A DNA stretch of 64,000 nt. Origin: Ischnura elegans (taxonomy: Eukaryota > Arthropoda > Insecta > Odonata > Coenagrionidae). Of this stretch, positions 22,304 through 33,901 are shown piece by piece. The notes under the pieces were generated by a model. That model saw only the letters and a program-made list of their open reading frames with translations, was not told where the DNA came from and did no database searches. A program made the position numbers and the translations under genes. The DNA is taken from the NCBI RefSeq assembly GCF_921293095.1, contig NC_060258.1, positions 6,896,607-6,960,606 of the forward strand, written 5' to 3'. The stretch's first letter is position 1. Every line of letters starts with the position of its first letter.

Positions 22304-23992
22304 CTGTAAGTAATCATCAACATATGAATCATGAATGAAAACGAATTCAGGAGATTTTTTTTGGAGAGGATTGACTTAACTTAATTTATAAACCACATTA
22401 CATTAAAATTTCGTATTACTCATAAAAATTTTCCTGAGAAAATTAATTTTTTCAACACTATCAGAGGAAAAATGTTTTATGCTCAAAAAAATAAATGCTT
22501 TCTCACTTCTTTTACCATGGGAGCCATCTTTGAACTATGTTACACCTTCATTGTAATATTATCTTTATTAATTAACAGTGCAATTGATGTACACCATACA
22601 CGAAATTAGGTTTCTTTGGTTAGGAAACAACAAAAATTATGTATTTGAAAGTAGGCATCCATGTGAAAAATGAGATAAAATCTAATGCTGCTGCATTTCA
22701 GAAAAAATTTTCCACGCACGAAACTTATTTTTTCAGTGAAATTAATGGAGACAAAGATTACAGCAGGCAGGCAAGCAGAACCGCAATAAATCAAAAATTC
22801 ATAAAATGTCGCAATGCCATTTTTATTATTGTTTGATTTTTCTTTAAACTATTTTAATACTTACATTAAAATTTTTACAATCCGAATACAAACCAATTTG
22901 TAAGTAAAATTTTGCACAATGATAAGTAGAAAAAATTATGAAAAAGAGCACTACATGCGAATGTCAAACCTAGGACCTCCAGGCAAAACACAATTAACAC
23001 GGATACCGCTCCTACCTCTATGAGAATAAAATAGACCTGTCAATGTTTAACTGCATTTATTTTTAAAACCATTGGTTATGTAACCCCGTATGGGGGAGAT
23101 TTGTGGACAGCTCCAGACAGACTACAGCACTAAAAAATTTGATTGAAGTCTGAAACGTGGTTTTCTTAATGAGCTATCATTTATTAGTCCTAGGATGTCA
23201 TATCGTAAAATAAACATCCTCATGATATATGATACCAGGATTTAACACACTAACATATAAGGCAAGTAAACTTCAACACTTACGTACAACATAAAAAGTA
23301 ATAAACAGCTGCTTTTGAGATAAGAATACTTGTTTCAGTTCTTTCTAACATTCAATAGAATTGGTTACACTGCCTGTAAATACTCGTTAATCAGAGTAGC
23401 AAAGAGAACAGGAATACTGAAGAAGGGTTAGTGTACTTTCAATAAACAGCACCGCTGGGAATCCACATTTCTACATTGCAGGAATACAGCTCTTTCTTAT
23501 TCACCGGAGAAAAAAGTTAAGATAGGTCACTTGTAAAACCAGAGCTTTAACACTAATCGTGAGCCAGTAACTATGTAATATGTGTAAATATGTGAAGCTT
23601 TTGATACCTAAATAATGCGTAGCTTCTGAAAATCACAGGTATTTTACATCATCACATGAAAAACAGCACACCAATGAGACACTTTGGACCAACATGGTGC
23701 CCCACGTCCCCACTGGAGGGCTATTAAAGTCATGTTTATCGGTCCCAGGATTTAATGTAGTAATATATAAGGCAAGAAAACAACTACACAAATGAACAAC
23801 ATAAAAAGGAAAAACTGCTCATATTAAGATAAGATAACTTGTTTAAGTTATTTATAACTTTGAATAGGATGGGTAACGTTTAAGCTGTGTAGAAAGCAGA
23901 ATGCCCTATGATATACATGAAAACGTTTAGACTTTTACCTTCTATTTCCTTCGTCAAATAATTACATTTGATTAAAAGGATTCCGTACATAC
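22304..23992. repeat. Intron with a diverged direct duplication (23,227-23,400 and 23,741-23,920)
   Basis: Both copies contain CCAGGATTTAA, then ATATAAGGCAAG, then ACAACATAAAAAG, then CTTGTTTMAGTT in the same order, about 514 bp apart. No coding. The left part of the intron (22,304-23,226) holds nothing recognisable. Its plus-strand frame (22,639-22,836) has no support. Confidence 0.5.
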
Positions 23993-24000
23993 CTGTGCAT

Positions 24001-27000
24001 TAGGGCGGATCGCAAAAATCGATTTTTTTCAAATCCATCTGGCCCAATGAAAAAAAGTTGTGGGACCGATCAAAAATAAGGCCTGAAAATTTTCAGACCT
24101 GTACGTGAACCCCTGACCCTCGCTCAAATGCAATTTAGGGGGGGAAGGTCAAAATTCGAAAAATATAATATTTTATGGTCATTTCCTATAGATTTTGCCG
24201 AGTTACTGCCCTTTAGGGCAAAAATTTCGTGCATTTTGACGTATCTGCCACCGTTTAGCCACAAAATGCCTAATTTGAGTCCGCGTCCGCGAAGAAAATA
24301 TTCCAACGCCCACGCAGCGTCGCGGATACCAGAGCCGCAGGCCGATCCCTTCCCCTCCACGCTCGCTTCTCCCCCTCCCACGCCTCTAATACAGCAAAAT
24401 TCATTCCGCGCATGCTGCTAGGAGGTCGTTTATCTTTGATAATATAAATCAGAAGATGGTAGAAGGTAAAAAACGATGCGTAGTGAGACGACTTGTCCCT
24501 TATTTGGCGCCTCGTCGGCGTTAAACAAATCGATGTTACCAACTTTTAGAGAAGTGATGAAATATTTTCAGATCTGCGCACGCAGGAAAGGAGACTACGA
24601 TCTATGAAGACACCTCTCGAGTGGCTATGAAGGTGTGCTAACTATGGTGACGCGCTTCTCTTCCATTATGAATGTGACTAAATGGATTTAGCGGTACCAC
24701 AGGAAGTACTAAAACTTACGAAAATCGTCATTTGCCAAAAGTAGGGTTTTATTGAAGTAAAGACTCAAACAATTTTAAAGGAACATTTTAAATTATGCGA
24801 TATTTTTGCGTGTAAGTGCATTGAGGAGCGTAAGGTTCCCCCAATGAAGAAGTATTTTGAGAGACAATCTGACGAAAAGATAGATGATGGCTGCTGGATT
24901 GAACCCTAAAGAAACTCGACAACTGAGGAAAAAAGGGAATCGTAGGAAAGCGTTGAGTCATCATCGTCAATTCTTGTACGGGAAAATAGTATCAAAAATT
25001 TTCTTCATCTATTCATCCGAAGAAAATTAAACTGGCGAGAAATTAGCCGATTTGTATCTCTACTTTCCTCATGAAATAAACATTAAGGACTATAACCTCA
25101 AATTGGAACTTCTTCGCGGAAAATGCGTCTACCAACTGTGATAGAGGTATATGCAAGAACCAAGCAACAGCAATTATCGTTCCCGCAATTTTAGCGGACG
25201 CAAAAGTCATAACTTCGTAAGATACATCAAAGCTAGTTTACCAGAATTACTTACGTAGACCGGAAAAGATGCTAATTACTGTGAATAAGAAAAGAGAGGT
25301 GTCATCAAAGGGCCTTATTTTATTGGAATGAAAGACTATACTTTTGTCTGATGAAAAAAGGGAAGAGGACTTATCAATACAAGTTTATAGGGGAATGTGT
25401 GGTGTTAGTTGAAGAAACAGGGTCCCAATTTTGGAGGTTTGCCTCCCCCGTCGGAGGATTAGCAAAAGTTATAAAATCTGCGATTATCGATTCCTTTCCG
25501 AGTGAAAATTAGATACACAGAATTAAAAAGGATTTGATTATGATGGTACTAAGCGAATAGCGCCCAAAAAGGAGGCATCATCCCTTTGCTATAAGCATAA
25601 TTACAACATCCCTTGCAGTGTGGGTAGACTCTTCTCGGGATTCCCACCGGGTTAATTTTTCCATAATGGCCAACATTTCAAGCTCCGACTGGGGGCTCAT
25701 CCTAAGGGATAAATTTTGTTGAACCCCGAAAAGAGTTTACACACATCATTCGCCGGGAAAGCATCAAATCGTATTTCATCCCTTACAGTGGTCTATTTAC
25801 TAATTGCACTAAGTTGACTTGGATTTGCTACATAAACGTTGGGAGGGTAATCTAGGGACCCAATTTGCGTTTCTGCAAGGATGCGTTTGGCGACCAATCC
25901 GAGATTTTTTAATTGCTGGATTTTAATATCGACGTAAAGGACTACCCACTGATGATATATTGGAGAGAAACTCCGGTTCCTTCGGATATATCTGAGCTTA
26001 GAGCTGTGGAATTTAAAAATCTATTGATGAAAGTTCAAATTTGAATTTCAATATTCCTTTTATTATACATACGGACGAGAGATTCACGAAAGAATTTGCC
26101 AAAACTTTGTTGAAGGCAGCAAAAGACGAGGAATGACACCAACAAGAGAAAAACAGACTGGAAAGCAGGCAATTGAGTAATTCCTTCATGATTGTTCCTC
26201 ACTGGACGATGCTGATACATCAAATATTAGTAAGACTAACGAAGAAAGACGCACTTGGTGTGAATTTTGGAGCATCTGGGGCGTTCGAGAGGGGAGCGGG
26301 GAGGTTACGCCGGCGGCCTTCACCCTTATTCATCCGTTTAGTCATAGCTGTCGGACAATACCGGAATAGAAGTGCATAACCTAAGTTCCCAAACTTTCAT
26401 AGCCACTCGAGAGGCGTCTTCATAGATCGTAGTCTCCTTTCCTGCGTGCGCAGATCTGAAAATATTTCATCACTTCTCTAAAAGTTGGTAACATCGATTT
26501 GTTTAACGCCGACGAGGCGCCAAATAAGGGACAAGTCGTCTCACTACGCATCGTTTTTTACCTTCTACCATCTTCTGATTTATATTATCAAAGATAAACG
26601 ACCTCCTAGCAGCATGCGCGGAATGAATTTTGCTGTATTAGAGGCGTGGGAGGGGGAGAAGCGAGCGTGGAGGGGAAGGGATCGGCCTGCGGCTCTGGTA
26701 TCCGCGACGCTGCGTGGGCGTTGGAATATTTTCTTCGCGGACGCGGACTCAAATTAGGCATTTTGTGGCTAAACGGTGGCAGATACGTCAAAATGCACGA
26801 AATTTTTGCCCTAAAGGGCAGTAACTCGGCAAAATCTATAGGAAATGACCATAAAATATTATATTTTTCGAATTTTGACCTTCCCCCCCTAAATTGCATT
26901 TGAGCGAGGGTCAGGGGTTCACGTACAGGTCTGAAAATTTTCAGGCCTTATTTTTGATCGGTCCCACAACTTTTTTTCATTGGGCCAGATGGATTTGAAA

Positions 27001-27026
27001 AAAATCGATTTTTGCGATCCGCCCTA
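24001..27026. mobile_element. hAT-like element, 3,026 bp, with 631-bp inverted termini
   Basis: The arms 24,001-24,631 and 26,396-27,026 are reverse complements (pairing sum 51,027 constant); I saw one mismatch. Tips are TAGGGCGGATCGCAAAAATC. An exact 8-bp duplication, CTGTGCAT, lies at 23,993-24,000 and 27,027-27,034. Eight-bp duplications are typical of hAT-superfamily (also P) transposition. The centre (24,632-26,395) has only stop-ridden readings, for example GSQFWRFASPVGGLAKVIK at about 25,410-25,470, which may be transposase debris. The long identical frames in the two arms are mirror images, not genes. Confidence 0.85.
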
Positions 27027-27152
27027 CTGTGCATTCTCCTCCGGAGATAGTTCCTTCTTTGCCCCAATCAGCGTCGCATCCAGGTCTCCCACAATATCTA
27101 CCCTGCCCAGAGCTTCCACCTTTTCACCTTGGGAAGCAGTTAAGGTATTGGG
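27027..27152 (-). CDS. Linker exon 10, interrupted at its 3' end by the hAT-like element
   Basis: Acceptor TTGCAG before 27,152, phase 0. The 126 nt encode 42 residues (start PNTLTASQGEKVEALGRVDI, end LSPEENAQ). The last eight bases, ATGCACAG, are the target duplication. The second copy at 24,000-23,993 is followed by a good donor, GTATGT. In this haplotype the codon after CAG is TAG, the first three bases of the transposon, so read-through ends the protein here. As the exon is phase 0/0, skipping it would keep the frame. Function of the peptide unknown. Confidence 0.65.
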
Positions 27153-28049
27153 CTGCAACATAATCCCCAATCATCATCATTAGCGATTGAGATACAGAAA
27201 CATATAAATGCTTTTCAGAATTAGTCACACAAATAAAATAAAAGTTAGTTTCAAATGGATATATTTTTCACACTATCCGGCAAGGTAATTAATGACAGGA
27301 ATTGATTATGTTTATAGCTGTTATTAAATATATCACTTATCTATACTCCTCATGCTTCTTATTTTTATTGCAAAATCCCTGAAAAATCCACGTCATTATT
27401 CTCTGGGCAACAGTTCCTGGAGATGTAATTCTCCAGATATCATCTTATATATAACAGAAACTTATTTTATGGGAACACTTTGCATGAGAATCCAGAGCCC
27501 ATAGGTAAAAACATTCATTCATGGAAAATGAGAAGGGGCAATAACAGAATATAAATTTAGTTTATTTTAGTTTATAATTTGGTTTAGAGACATCAAAGAT
27601 TTTGACAAAAAAAAACTTACTCAGGCGAGATATAACTGAAGGCCATTTTGAGTTGATGAAAAAGAGAAATCTTTAGATAACTTCACATAGGACAAAGGTT
27701 GCATTACTTCAATGGGAAAATATGAAGATCTCTGCATGTAAAATTTATAAGTGGTGCTTTGTTGAGGTATTTTTACATCCAGAGATTTAATTAAGTTTCT
27801 ATGATGTATATTTCCACACAATAACATAAGCTTGCTCGGAAATAACTGAATCCTTCACAACTTATTTGCACAAAAGATTTAGACTGTGCTTTCAAGCGTA
27901 ACGAATTGTTTTAGGAGTAACTTCACTTAATTGATGGTAAATTATAAACAACAAATTATAATTTCTACAATTAAATATAAAACTCCAACACTGATGAAGG
28001 TTACAATACTCTTTGTCATTTTTAAGGACATCTCTATTCTCACAAACAG

Positions 28050-28480
28050 ACTGTTATGTTATGCTTTAGGAAGCTTAGTTACCAGTGATGATGAAGCAAG
28101 AAAGAAATAGTATAATAGCACAGGCACAGAGAGCACCAGAAAAAAGAAGACTCTCCTACAATTGAGAGTACCAACACCAAAATAAGGAAACAGTATATCT
28201 GATACTATATGCATAGTAACAAATGGTAGCCAGGTTTCAAAATGGACAGCTGCAGAGAAGTCAAGATTGGAAGCTTTCAAAATGTGTTGCTCCAGAAGAT
28301 AACTGAAGATAAAAAAATTAAAACAAAACAAGGAAGTAAAAAGAAGAGTGGGAGGAAAGAGAAGTCTGTTAAAAACCTTATCCTATTTGGCCACCTCATT
28401 AGATGTGATGGTCTTAAAAATACTATAGTCAGAAAAAAAGGAGAGGAGGACAGGAAGAAGGTAAAAGAATAGTTCTGAAT
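28050..28480 (+). pseudogene. Decayed LINE reverse-transcriptase tail (copy A)
   Basis: The plus-strand reading near 28,370-28,470 gives LILFGHLIRCDGLKNTIVRK, which resembles the (W)IGHxLRxDxLLKxII segment found at the C-terminus of many insect LINE-type reverse transcriptases. The upstream part is unreadable. A homologous copy lies at 50,010-50,430 in the duplicated intron, so the insertion predates the intron duplication. Confidence 0.5.
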
Positions 28481-28643
28481 GTTTTTCATGGGCCAGGTTA
28501 CTAAGTATATAAAAAAGAAGACCATCTATGCATAAAAGATAATCAGATGTTACACAGATATTGAGGGCTGTATGAAACCAATTTTCGTTTTGCTGACTTA
28601 TGATGGTGATACAGTACTATGTGAAGTTCATTAATAGTATTAC

Positions 28644-28778
28644 CTGATTGGAAGAGTCTTCATGTACCAGTTTGCTTGAGACACCACCAGCGCAATCCTC
28701 GTGTACATGAAGTCCTTCTTCATCATCGCTAATCTGATCTTCTTTAACAGAAGAGCACTTGTACGTTACCGGATCACT
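28644..28778 (-). CDS. Linker exon 9 (module type C), 45 codons
   Basis: Acceptor TCCAATAG before 28,778 and donor GTAATA after 28,644, phase 0/0. Peptide begins SDPVTYKCSSVKEDQISDDE. Third of three paralogous exons (others at 49,295-49,426 and 50,592-50,723). The shared pattern is VTYKCxSVKxDxISDDxEG plus a Cys-Xaa-Gly, SSK and H(E/Q)D tail. Acidic, probably disordered. Confidence 0.7.
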
Positions 28779-29545
28779 CTATTGGAAAGAGGGACAACGA
28801 TGGATACCCATTTTTATCAATTGGTACACGAAGAAATAGTGTTCATGAACAAAGCTTGAATTACAAAGTGCACGTATAAAATAAATTATTCCTGATGAAC
28901 GATTCTGGCCTCCTTGTAGAAAAAAGATTAACTTGATAAACCAAGAAGATTTAGCCAATAAAATTCTTATTCATTCTCAAATAATCTAATAATAGCCATA
29001 GTATGAAGGAAAAACAACTTTATTGGGAAAATCTTGGGAATAAATAGCTCTTTAAGTTGTGAACTTCTCTGATTTCGCAGATGATCGCACAGACTTCTAA
29101 AAAAGTAGATAAAAATCTAAGAATAAGCAAAATCTTAATATTTCATTAAAAGTGGAAGGGTTTCAAGACTATGAACAACAGCAGCAGAAATTTCAGTCAG
29201 AGTAAAGAAAAATCTGTTGAAGTCACTAAACTAAAAATTGATATCTTTTGGCAATCAACTTGCATTGCCGATGCCCAATTCAATTTGAAAATGGTAAAGA
29301 AGGTCTAACATTCCCTCGTCCAAACAGAAAATTCTGCTCTATTTAATCACATAATCCAAAACTGAAATAATTTAATTCCTATGAACATCAATATCTCATA
29401 ACGAGTAAGTTATGCAGTTGAATCTGGCTAATAGCTGCATCATAATGTCAGGGTCAATCTGTTTCAGAGTACCTCAGTCAATAGTACTCTGTTAAACTCT
29501 CAATTCCTCACCCCCCTTCTGTTCCGTGGTGAACAGAAGTGAAAG

Positions 29546-31922
29546 AGTGGGTGCATCCAGGGGGAGTGATCGCTCCCTGATCAGTGAGCGGCCTGTGACG
29601 TCAGCGCTCACATTCCCCCCTGGATGGTGAATGCTCACTGAGCGCTTTGGTGGGTACTTGAAATGCTAAACATTCAATACGGCACCCAGCGCTTGTGTAT
29701 AATTTCTTGTAGTGGCTGCAAAATATCCTTTGATAAGTTCCTGTGATAAGTTCATACCTTGTAACTCTGTCCCGAATATATATCACTCTAAATGTACGGT
29801 CCTTGAGGATTTATCGCTAAAAGTTCTTTATGAGTCCCATGATATTTATTAGAAATGCCGTTTGTGTCAATCGTCCAAATATTTCGTTGGGAATCTGGCG
29901 GCTGACATTGAAGTCTTGGTATTTGCACTTAAATGGACATCTTTGCCATGTTTAGAAAGCAATAGTTTCACAATTGCTAATTCCGTGAAATCCGCTTCGT
30001 CTTATAGTTTCTTGAATGAGATTTAATAACTGATCAAGGACGTCAGTAGATGTTGTTATTATTATCACAATAAACTGCTAATTTCTGGGTTCTCCAGCCG
30101 CGTCTGTCGTTTATGGTTGACTACAGTTTCGAAAGCCATCCTGCTTCCGTCTTCAGGTCAAAGGTGAGAAGTAGCTCTCACATGCTGCTTCATCGTTGTC
30201 GCCATTCCTCGGCATGTTTTGCCAACATATGATTTTCCGCAGGAGCATGGCACTGTGTACACGCCTTCGCATAGTGCCTGCGGCCTGCGGAATGGTGACA
30301 AGGATGAAGGAGCATGTAAGAGCTACCAATAAAAAACAACTGCACTTGTCAGCCATTGCAGAGCATGTTTGGAGTGAGGCCGACCATAACATTGAATTCG
30401 AAAAAGCGAAGATAGTGGCAAAAGAAGTCGCTACTACCCAAGGCAAATCAGGGAAGCAATTGAAATTCACAAAACACAAAATATTAACAGGGAGAACGGC
30501 TACTCAATCAGCAACGTTTGGAAGAGAGTTCTGACCAATCAGCGCACAGGAGGAGATCGGCCAGTGCTATATAAGACGGCAAAAAATGAAAACTTCTCAC
30601 CTTCGACCTGAAGACAGAAGCAGGATGGCTTCCGAAACTGTAGTCAACCATAAACGACAGACGCGGCTGGAGAGCCCAGAAATTAGCAGTCATCGTGAAC
30701 AACGCCGCGGAAACCTACACACGAATATCACAATAAACTGTTTGTGAACATTGGGTGACTAATGATGAAGTTATATCTCAGCATTACGGGACGTAGTGTT
30801 GTGGATGTTTTGAGGAAGTGCTGTTAAACTGGTCAAATTAAATAATGCTGGAGTTATCATACTAACCAAATCTGACATTACTTTTGAAGTGAGCTATGTG
30901 CCACATGAGCTTCTATATTTGAGGAATGGACTTTGAATGTGCTCGGGTTTATGTTAATGTTCCTGCTGATGACAAACCAATTCTTGTTATCTCTTTTTGT
31001 CATTTGCCAGCGAGTAGTTTTAAGGGTTTTTAAAATCGCTGAACAACTTGCTTGGTGCCAACTTTTTATTGACATAATAGATTTAGCTTCTAACCTTCAA
31101 AATTTCTAGTTCTGTCTACTTTATGTATGCCACTCACTTTGTCAAAGGTCACATGAAAGGTTTTACTCTTAACCCTGATATCACTGTAATATGTTTCTCT
31201 ACCAGAAGACCAATATGTATAAAGGTACCTTATGTGCAATCATTCTCGCGTGTTATAGAAATTCACCGCTTTACACGACACAATTTTGATTTTAACTTCA
31301 TACATACTTCAGCTATTGCGCAATGTCGTCCCCCGAGTAAAATGGCCTGAAGGCAATGTTGAAGCAATTACTTAGTTTACCCGGGAGAAAAATTACTCTC
31401 ACCTTATTTTTGACTAACGGGACAAGTAATACCCAGCGATTTACGTATTTAGATATATTTCAACTTATCTGAAGCTAATGAAATATTAATAAAGAATTAA
31501 AAACCAATTTCAACTCGAAAATCCATTTTTCAGCGAAGACTACATCTGAACTTAACCTGGCTTACTACAAAATTCCACCGCAGAATAATATTTTGGGTAC
31601 CTAATTTAGTAAATAAATACGCAACAAAAGGCCTTCTGCCAATTGCATTTAATATGCCTACAATACGTTTCAGTCATCCAGTGTTTGATACGTTACAATG
31701 TATAATTAATACGGCTGCTCAACTTGACAGTTCTTCGGCACCATTTTGAACTCGCGCCGCCGCTCACCTACTCGGTGAGTGCTTAATCATGCCCGGGAGT
31801 ACGCTCACAAATATGGCGGCCGCTCACTAGTGATCGGGTGGTGAGCGGTCGCATCCAGGGGGAGAGCGGTGGTTCGCTCACCTTCTGGTCAGTGAGCGGA
31901 GCTCCCCCTGGATGCACCCAGT
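29546..31922. mobile_element. DNA transposon, about 2.37 kb, AGT target duplication
   Basis: The terminus GGGTGCATCCAGGGGGAG (29,549) and its inverse CTCCCCCTGGATGCACCC (to 31,919) are flanked by AGT on both sides. The paralogous intron at about 51,470-51,535 aligns across this site without the insert, and with equal flank length (65 bases each), so the borders are independently supported. Each end is itself a snap-back hairpin (29,549-29,632; 31,847-31,919). Three-bp duplications occur in PIF/Harbinger elements, but no transposase is seen and the superfamily is open. A Penelope-like fragment is nested inside. Confidence 0.7.
30073..30740. mobile_element. Head-to-head Penelope-like element fragments
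   Basis: Minus strand (about 30,300 to 30,170) reads GVYTVPCSCGKSYVGKTCR, a GIY-YIG endonuclease start. Plus strand (about 30,285 on) reads RMKEHVRATNKKQLHLSAIA and, after a frameshift, YPRQIREAIEIHK and NINRENGYSISN, the end of a Penelope-like protein. Both strands then run into the same tail (CCTGAAGAC...GCAGGATGGCTT...GTAGTCAACCAT), giving inverted arms at 30,073-30,172 and 30,598-30,715. Both copies are 5'-truncated and frameshifted. Confidence 0.75.
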
Positions 31923-32206
31923 GTTTGTATGATTACATATCAAATGACTGCTCAGTGCCGTGACAAGAGAGAGCTTAATTGCTCAGTGAGCTAAGTTGAG
32001 CGGTCAGTTTGGCAAAATACAACAAATCACTTCATTACATTTAAATCTAATGATTCAAACATGAAAGCTCTTCCGTAGTTGTTCATGATTGAACAAGCAA
32101 GGCAAAATGCAGTACGCTTCTGCTGAGAGGTATAAATAAATAATGCATAAAGGAATGATATTGTGCCGTAGAAAAATTAAATTACACTTGGCAAAAGTCC
32201 ACTCAC

Positions 32207-32320
32207 CAGGTCATCAGTGGCCAATGGGTCTGAGACATCACTTCCAGCTGAATCTGACGTGTAGAGCTCAGGAGAGTTCCCTTCACTCAGAGGGTCTACA
32301 TTCTCCTCTTTCACATGAAA
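32207..32320 (-). CDS. Linker exon 8 (module type B), 38 codons
   Basis: Acceptor CTTCTAG before 32,320 and donor GTGAGT after 32,207, phase 0/0. Peptide FHVKEENVDPLSEGNSPELY followed by TSDSAGSDVSDPLATDDL. Paralogue of exon 4 (51,793-51,912): both keep F(H/Q)VK(E/N)E, LSEG and SDPLATD. Intron sequence on both sides is also duplicated. Confidence 0.7.
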
Positions 32321-32713
32321 CTAGAAGAGAATAATTGGCATTACTCAATAAAAGCAAAACAATAATTCCCTCATTCGATAATGAAAACTCCTGTTTTAAA
32401 TGAGACCACTCCAGCTGGCCAAAATACTCATGAGAATCTTGCAACTCACAGATCAAACTCAAGAATATTAACGCTCAACTAGGGAGCGGAGAGCTACGCT
32501 GCCAAGAAACACATGATTTCAATGAGAGTTTTGGCCACTTACATTTAAAGTATATTATTTGATTTTTTAAATATTTCTTTATTTTAACCATCATATTTAT
32601 GTTTCCAATTGACTTCTGTGTTATTGATTTTGTCAGTTTTAAGAATAATAATATAGGGTTTGCAGGCTGCATTTTCCGGGCTTCACCGCACTGTGGTTGC
32701 ATTGGGGAAAGCA

Positions 32714-33010
32714 GTTTCTCCTACATTCCAGCAGGCGTCTTCATGTCGAAGTGATTATGCCGTGTTTTGACCGCTGTTATAAAGGCTGCCCAGTGGTGTA
32801 TGTTCTCCCTGATTGGTAGCCTTGTGGCCAATAGCATAGTGGTATAGGGCGAAGAGTGTCTTCCACGTACTGTGTATTTGGTAGCTATCCTCTCGATTGA
32901 AATTATGAGGATGTTTAGATATTTCACACATATTCATTAACCGCATGATTGGTGGTACTCCTTGACGGTGGTATACTACACCAAATCTGCATACCATAGC
33001 ATGCAAACTG
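32714..33010 (-). pseudogene. Penelope-like element fragment, 3' end
   Basis: The minus-strand reading contains ISKHPHNFNREDSYQIHSTW and then KTLFA, which matches the order of motifs at the C-terminus of Penelope-like proteins (compare the NINRENGYSISN of the 30.5-kb copy). The same ATGAAGACGCCTGCTGGAAT-type tail follows at about 32,725-32,750. 5'-truncated and frameshifted. Confidence 0.65.
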
Positions 33011-33490
33011 CAGAAGAGTATTTCCCTCTAGGTAGGTATCTTTCTTCAAAACTGTGCTCTGCGATATTATCTCCTATTTATCTCTACTGATTTTAATGAT
33101 TGACTTCAGTTTTACATTTAGAAAAAGTGATCTAAAATAAAATGAGCGAAGTTTATTTTAGAAATGAATAGTAATTCTCACCTAATTCATTTTATTAGAG
33201 AAATGAAAAGAAACTTAAATGTTGTGCTCATGTGAGGATACATTAGTAACGATTGTTGCATTCAATTAAACACTGAATTGATGATAATTGAAGAGCGTTT
33301 AATGAGAAATGAAGGCTACACTTGCCACTCTCCCGAAAAACATACTGAAAGATTAACGGGGGGCTATAACAGTGGTTTATTTTTCGAAGGAATGACAATT
33401 GTTGGTGGGCCTGTTGTTATTGTATTGGAAGGGCTAGGGAATATTTTGAGAAGCGGCAAGCACAAGACACATTTGGTGTGCTTGTTGCTT
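33011..33490. other. Intron, nothing recognised
   Basis: AT-rich intron sequence with no supported feature. Confidence 0.5.
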
Positions 33491-33901
33491 TTAACCCTCT
33501 AGGGTGCACGAATTTTATTTTTACATGACTGGGTGATTGGCGTACTTTGCCCATGATATGTGCATACAGGATAACACTTGATTTTAGTTAAAATTAATCT
33601 TTATTTGTAGACATTAGTTCAATCTTGTACATATATAGCTGATACAGACATAAAGATACCGGTGGTACACGGCCGGTCGCTCAGCCTTATTTTATATGTC
33701 ACGGGTGTCGGGTTCCTCTTGCTGATCTAAACATATGGCTCGAAAATACATCGAACTTGGAGAACTCGCAATATAGACAGTCAAAGTACATTGTAGGAAT
33801 ACATAAGAGCATTCTAGCCCACATTTTATGTACCATGATGAAATCCTTGGTTTTCGAAGATTGACGTATTTTATACGCCAGCGCACCTGGTCCAGGGTTA
33901 T
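33491..33901. mobile_element. PiggyBac-type MITE, about 403 bp
   Basis: TTAA at 33,491-33,494 then CCCTCTAGGGTGCACG. The right end is the inverted CGCACCTGGTCCAGGG followed by TTAT (decayed TTAA) at 33,898-33,901. The right 200 bp match the end sequence of the 8.4-9.7-kb elements (TTTTCGAAGATTGACGTATT; TATACGCCA). No coding. Confidence 0.7.

Noticed and set aside
24124-26903. Pairs of identical 85-97-residue frames at both ends of the 24-27-kb element
   Set aside because: They are mirror images produced by the long inverted termini. Same protein in both arms, no motif, so not genes.
28277-28525. Hydrophobic Phe/Leu-rich minus-strand frame
   Set aside because: Antisense of an A-rich LINE relic. 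Composition artefact; a similar one at 50,151-50,451 has the same cause.
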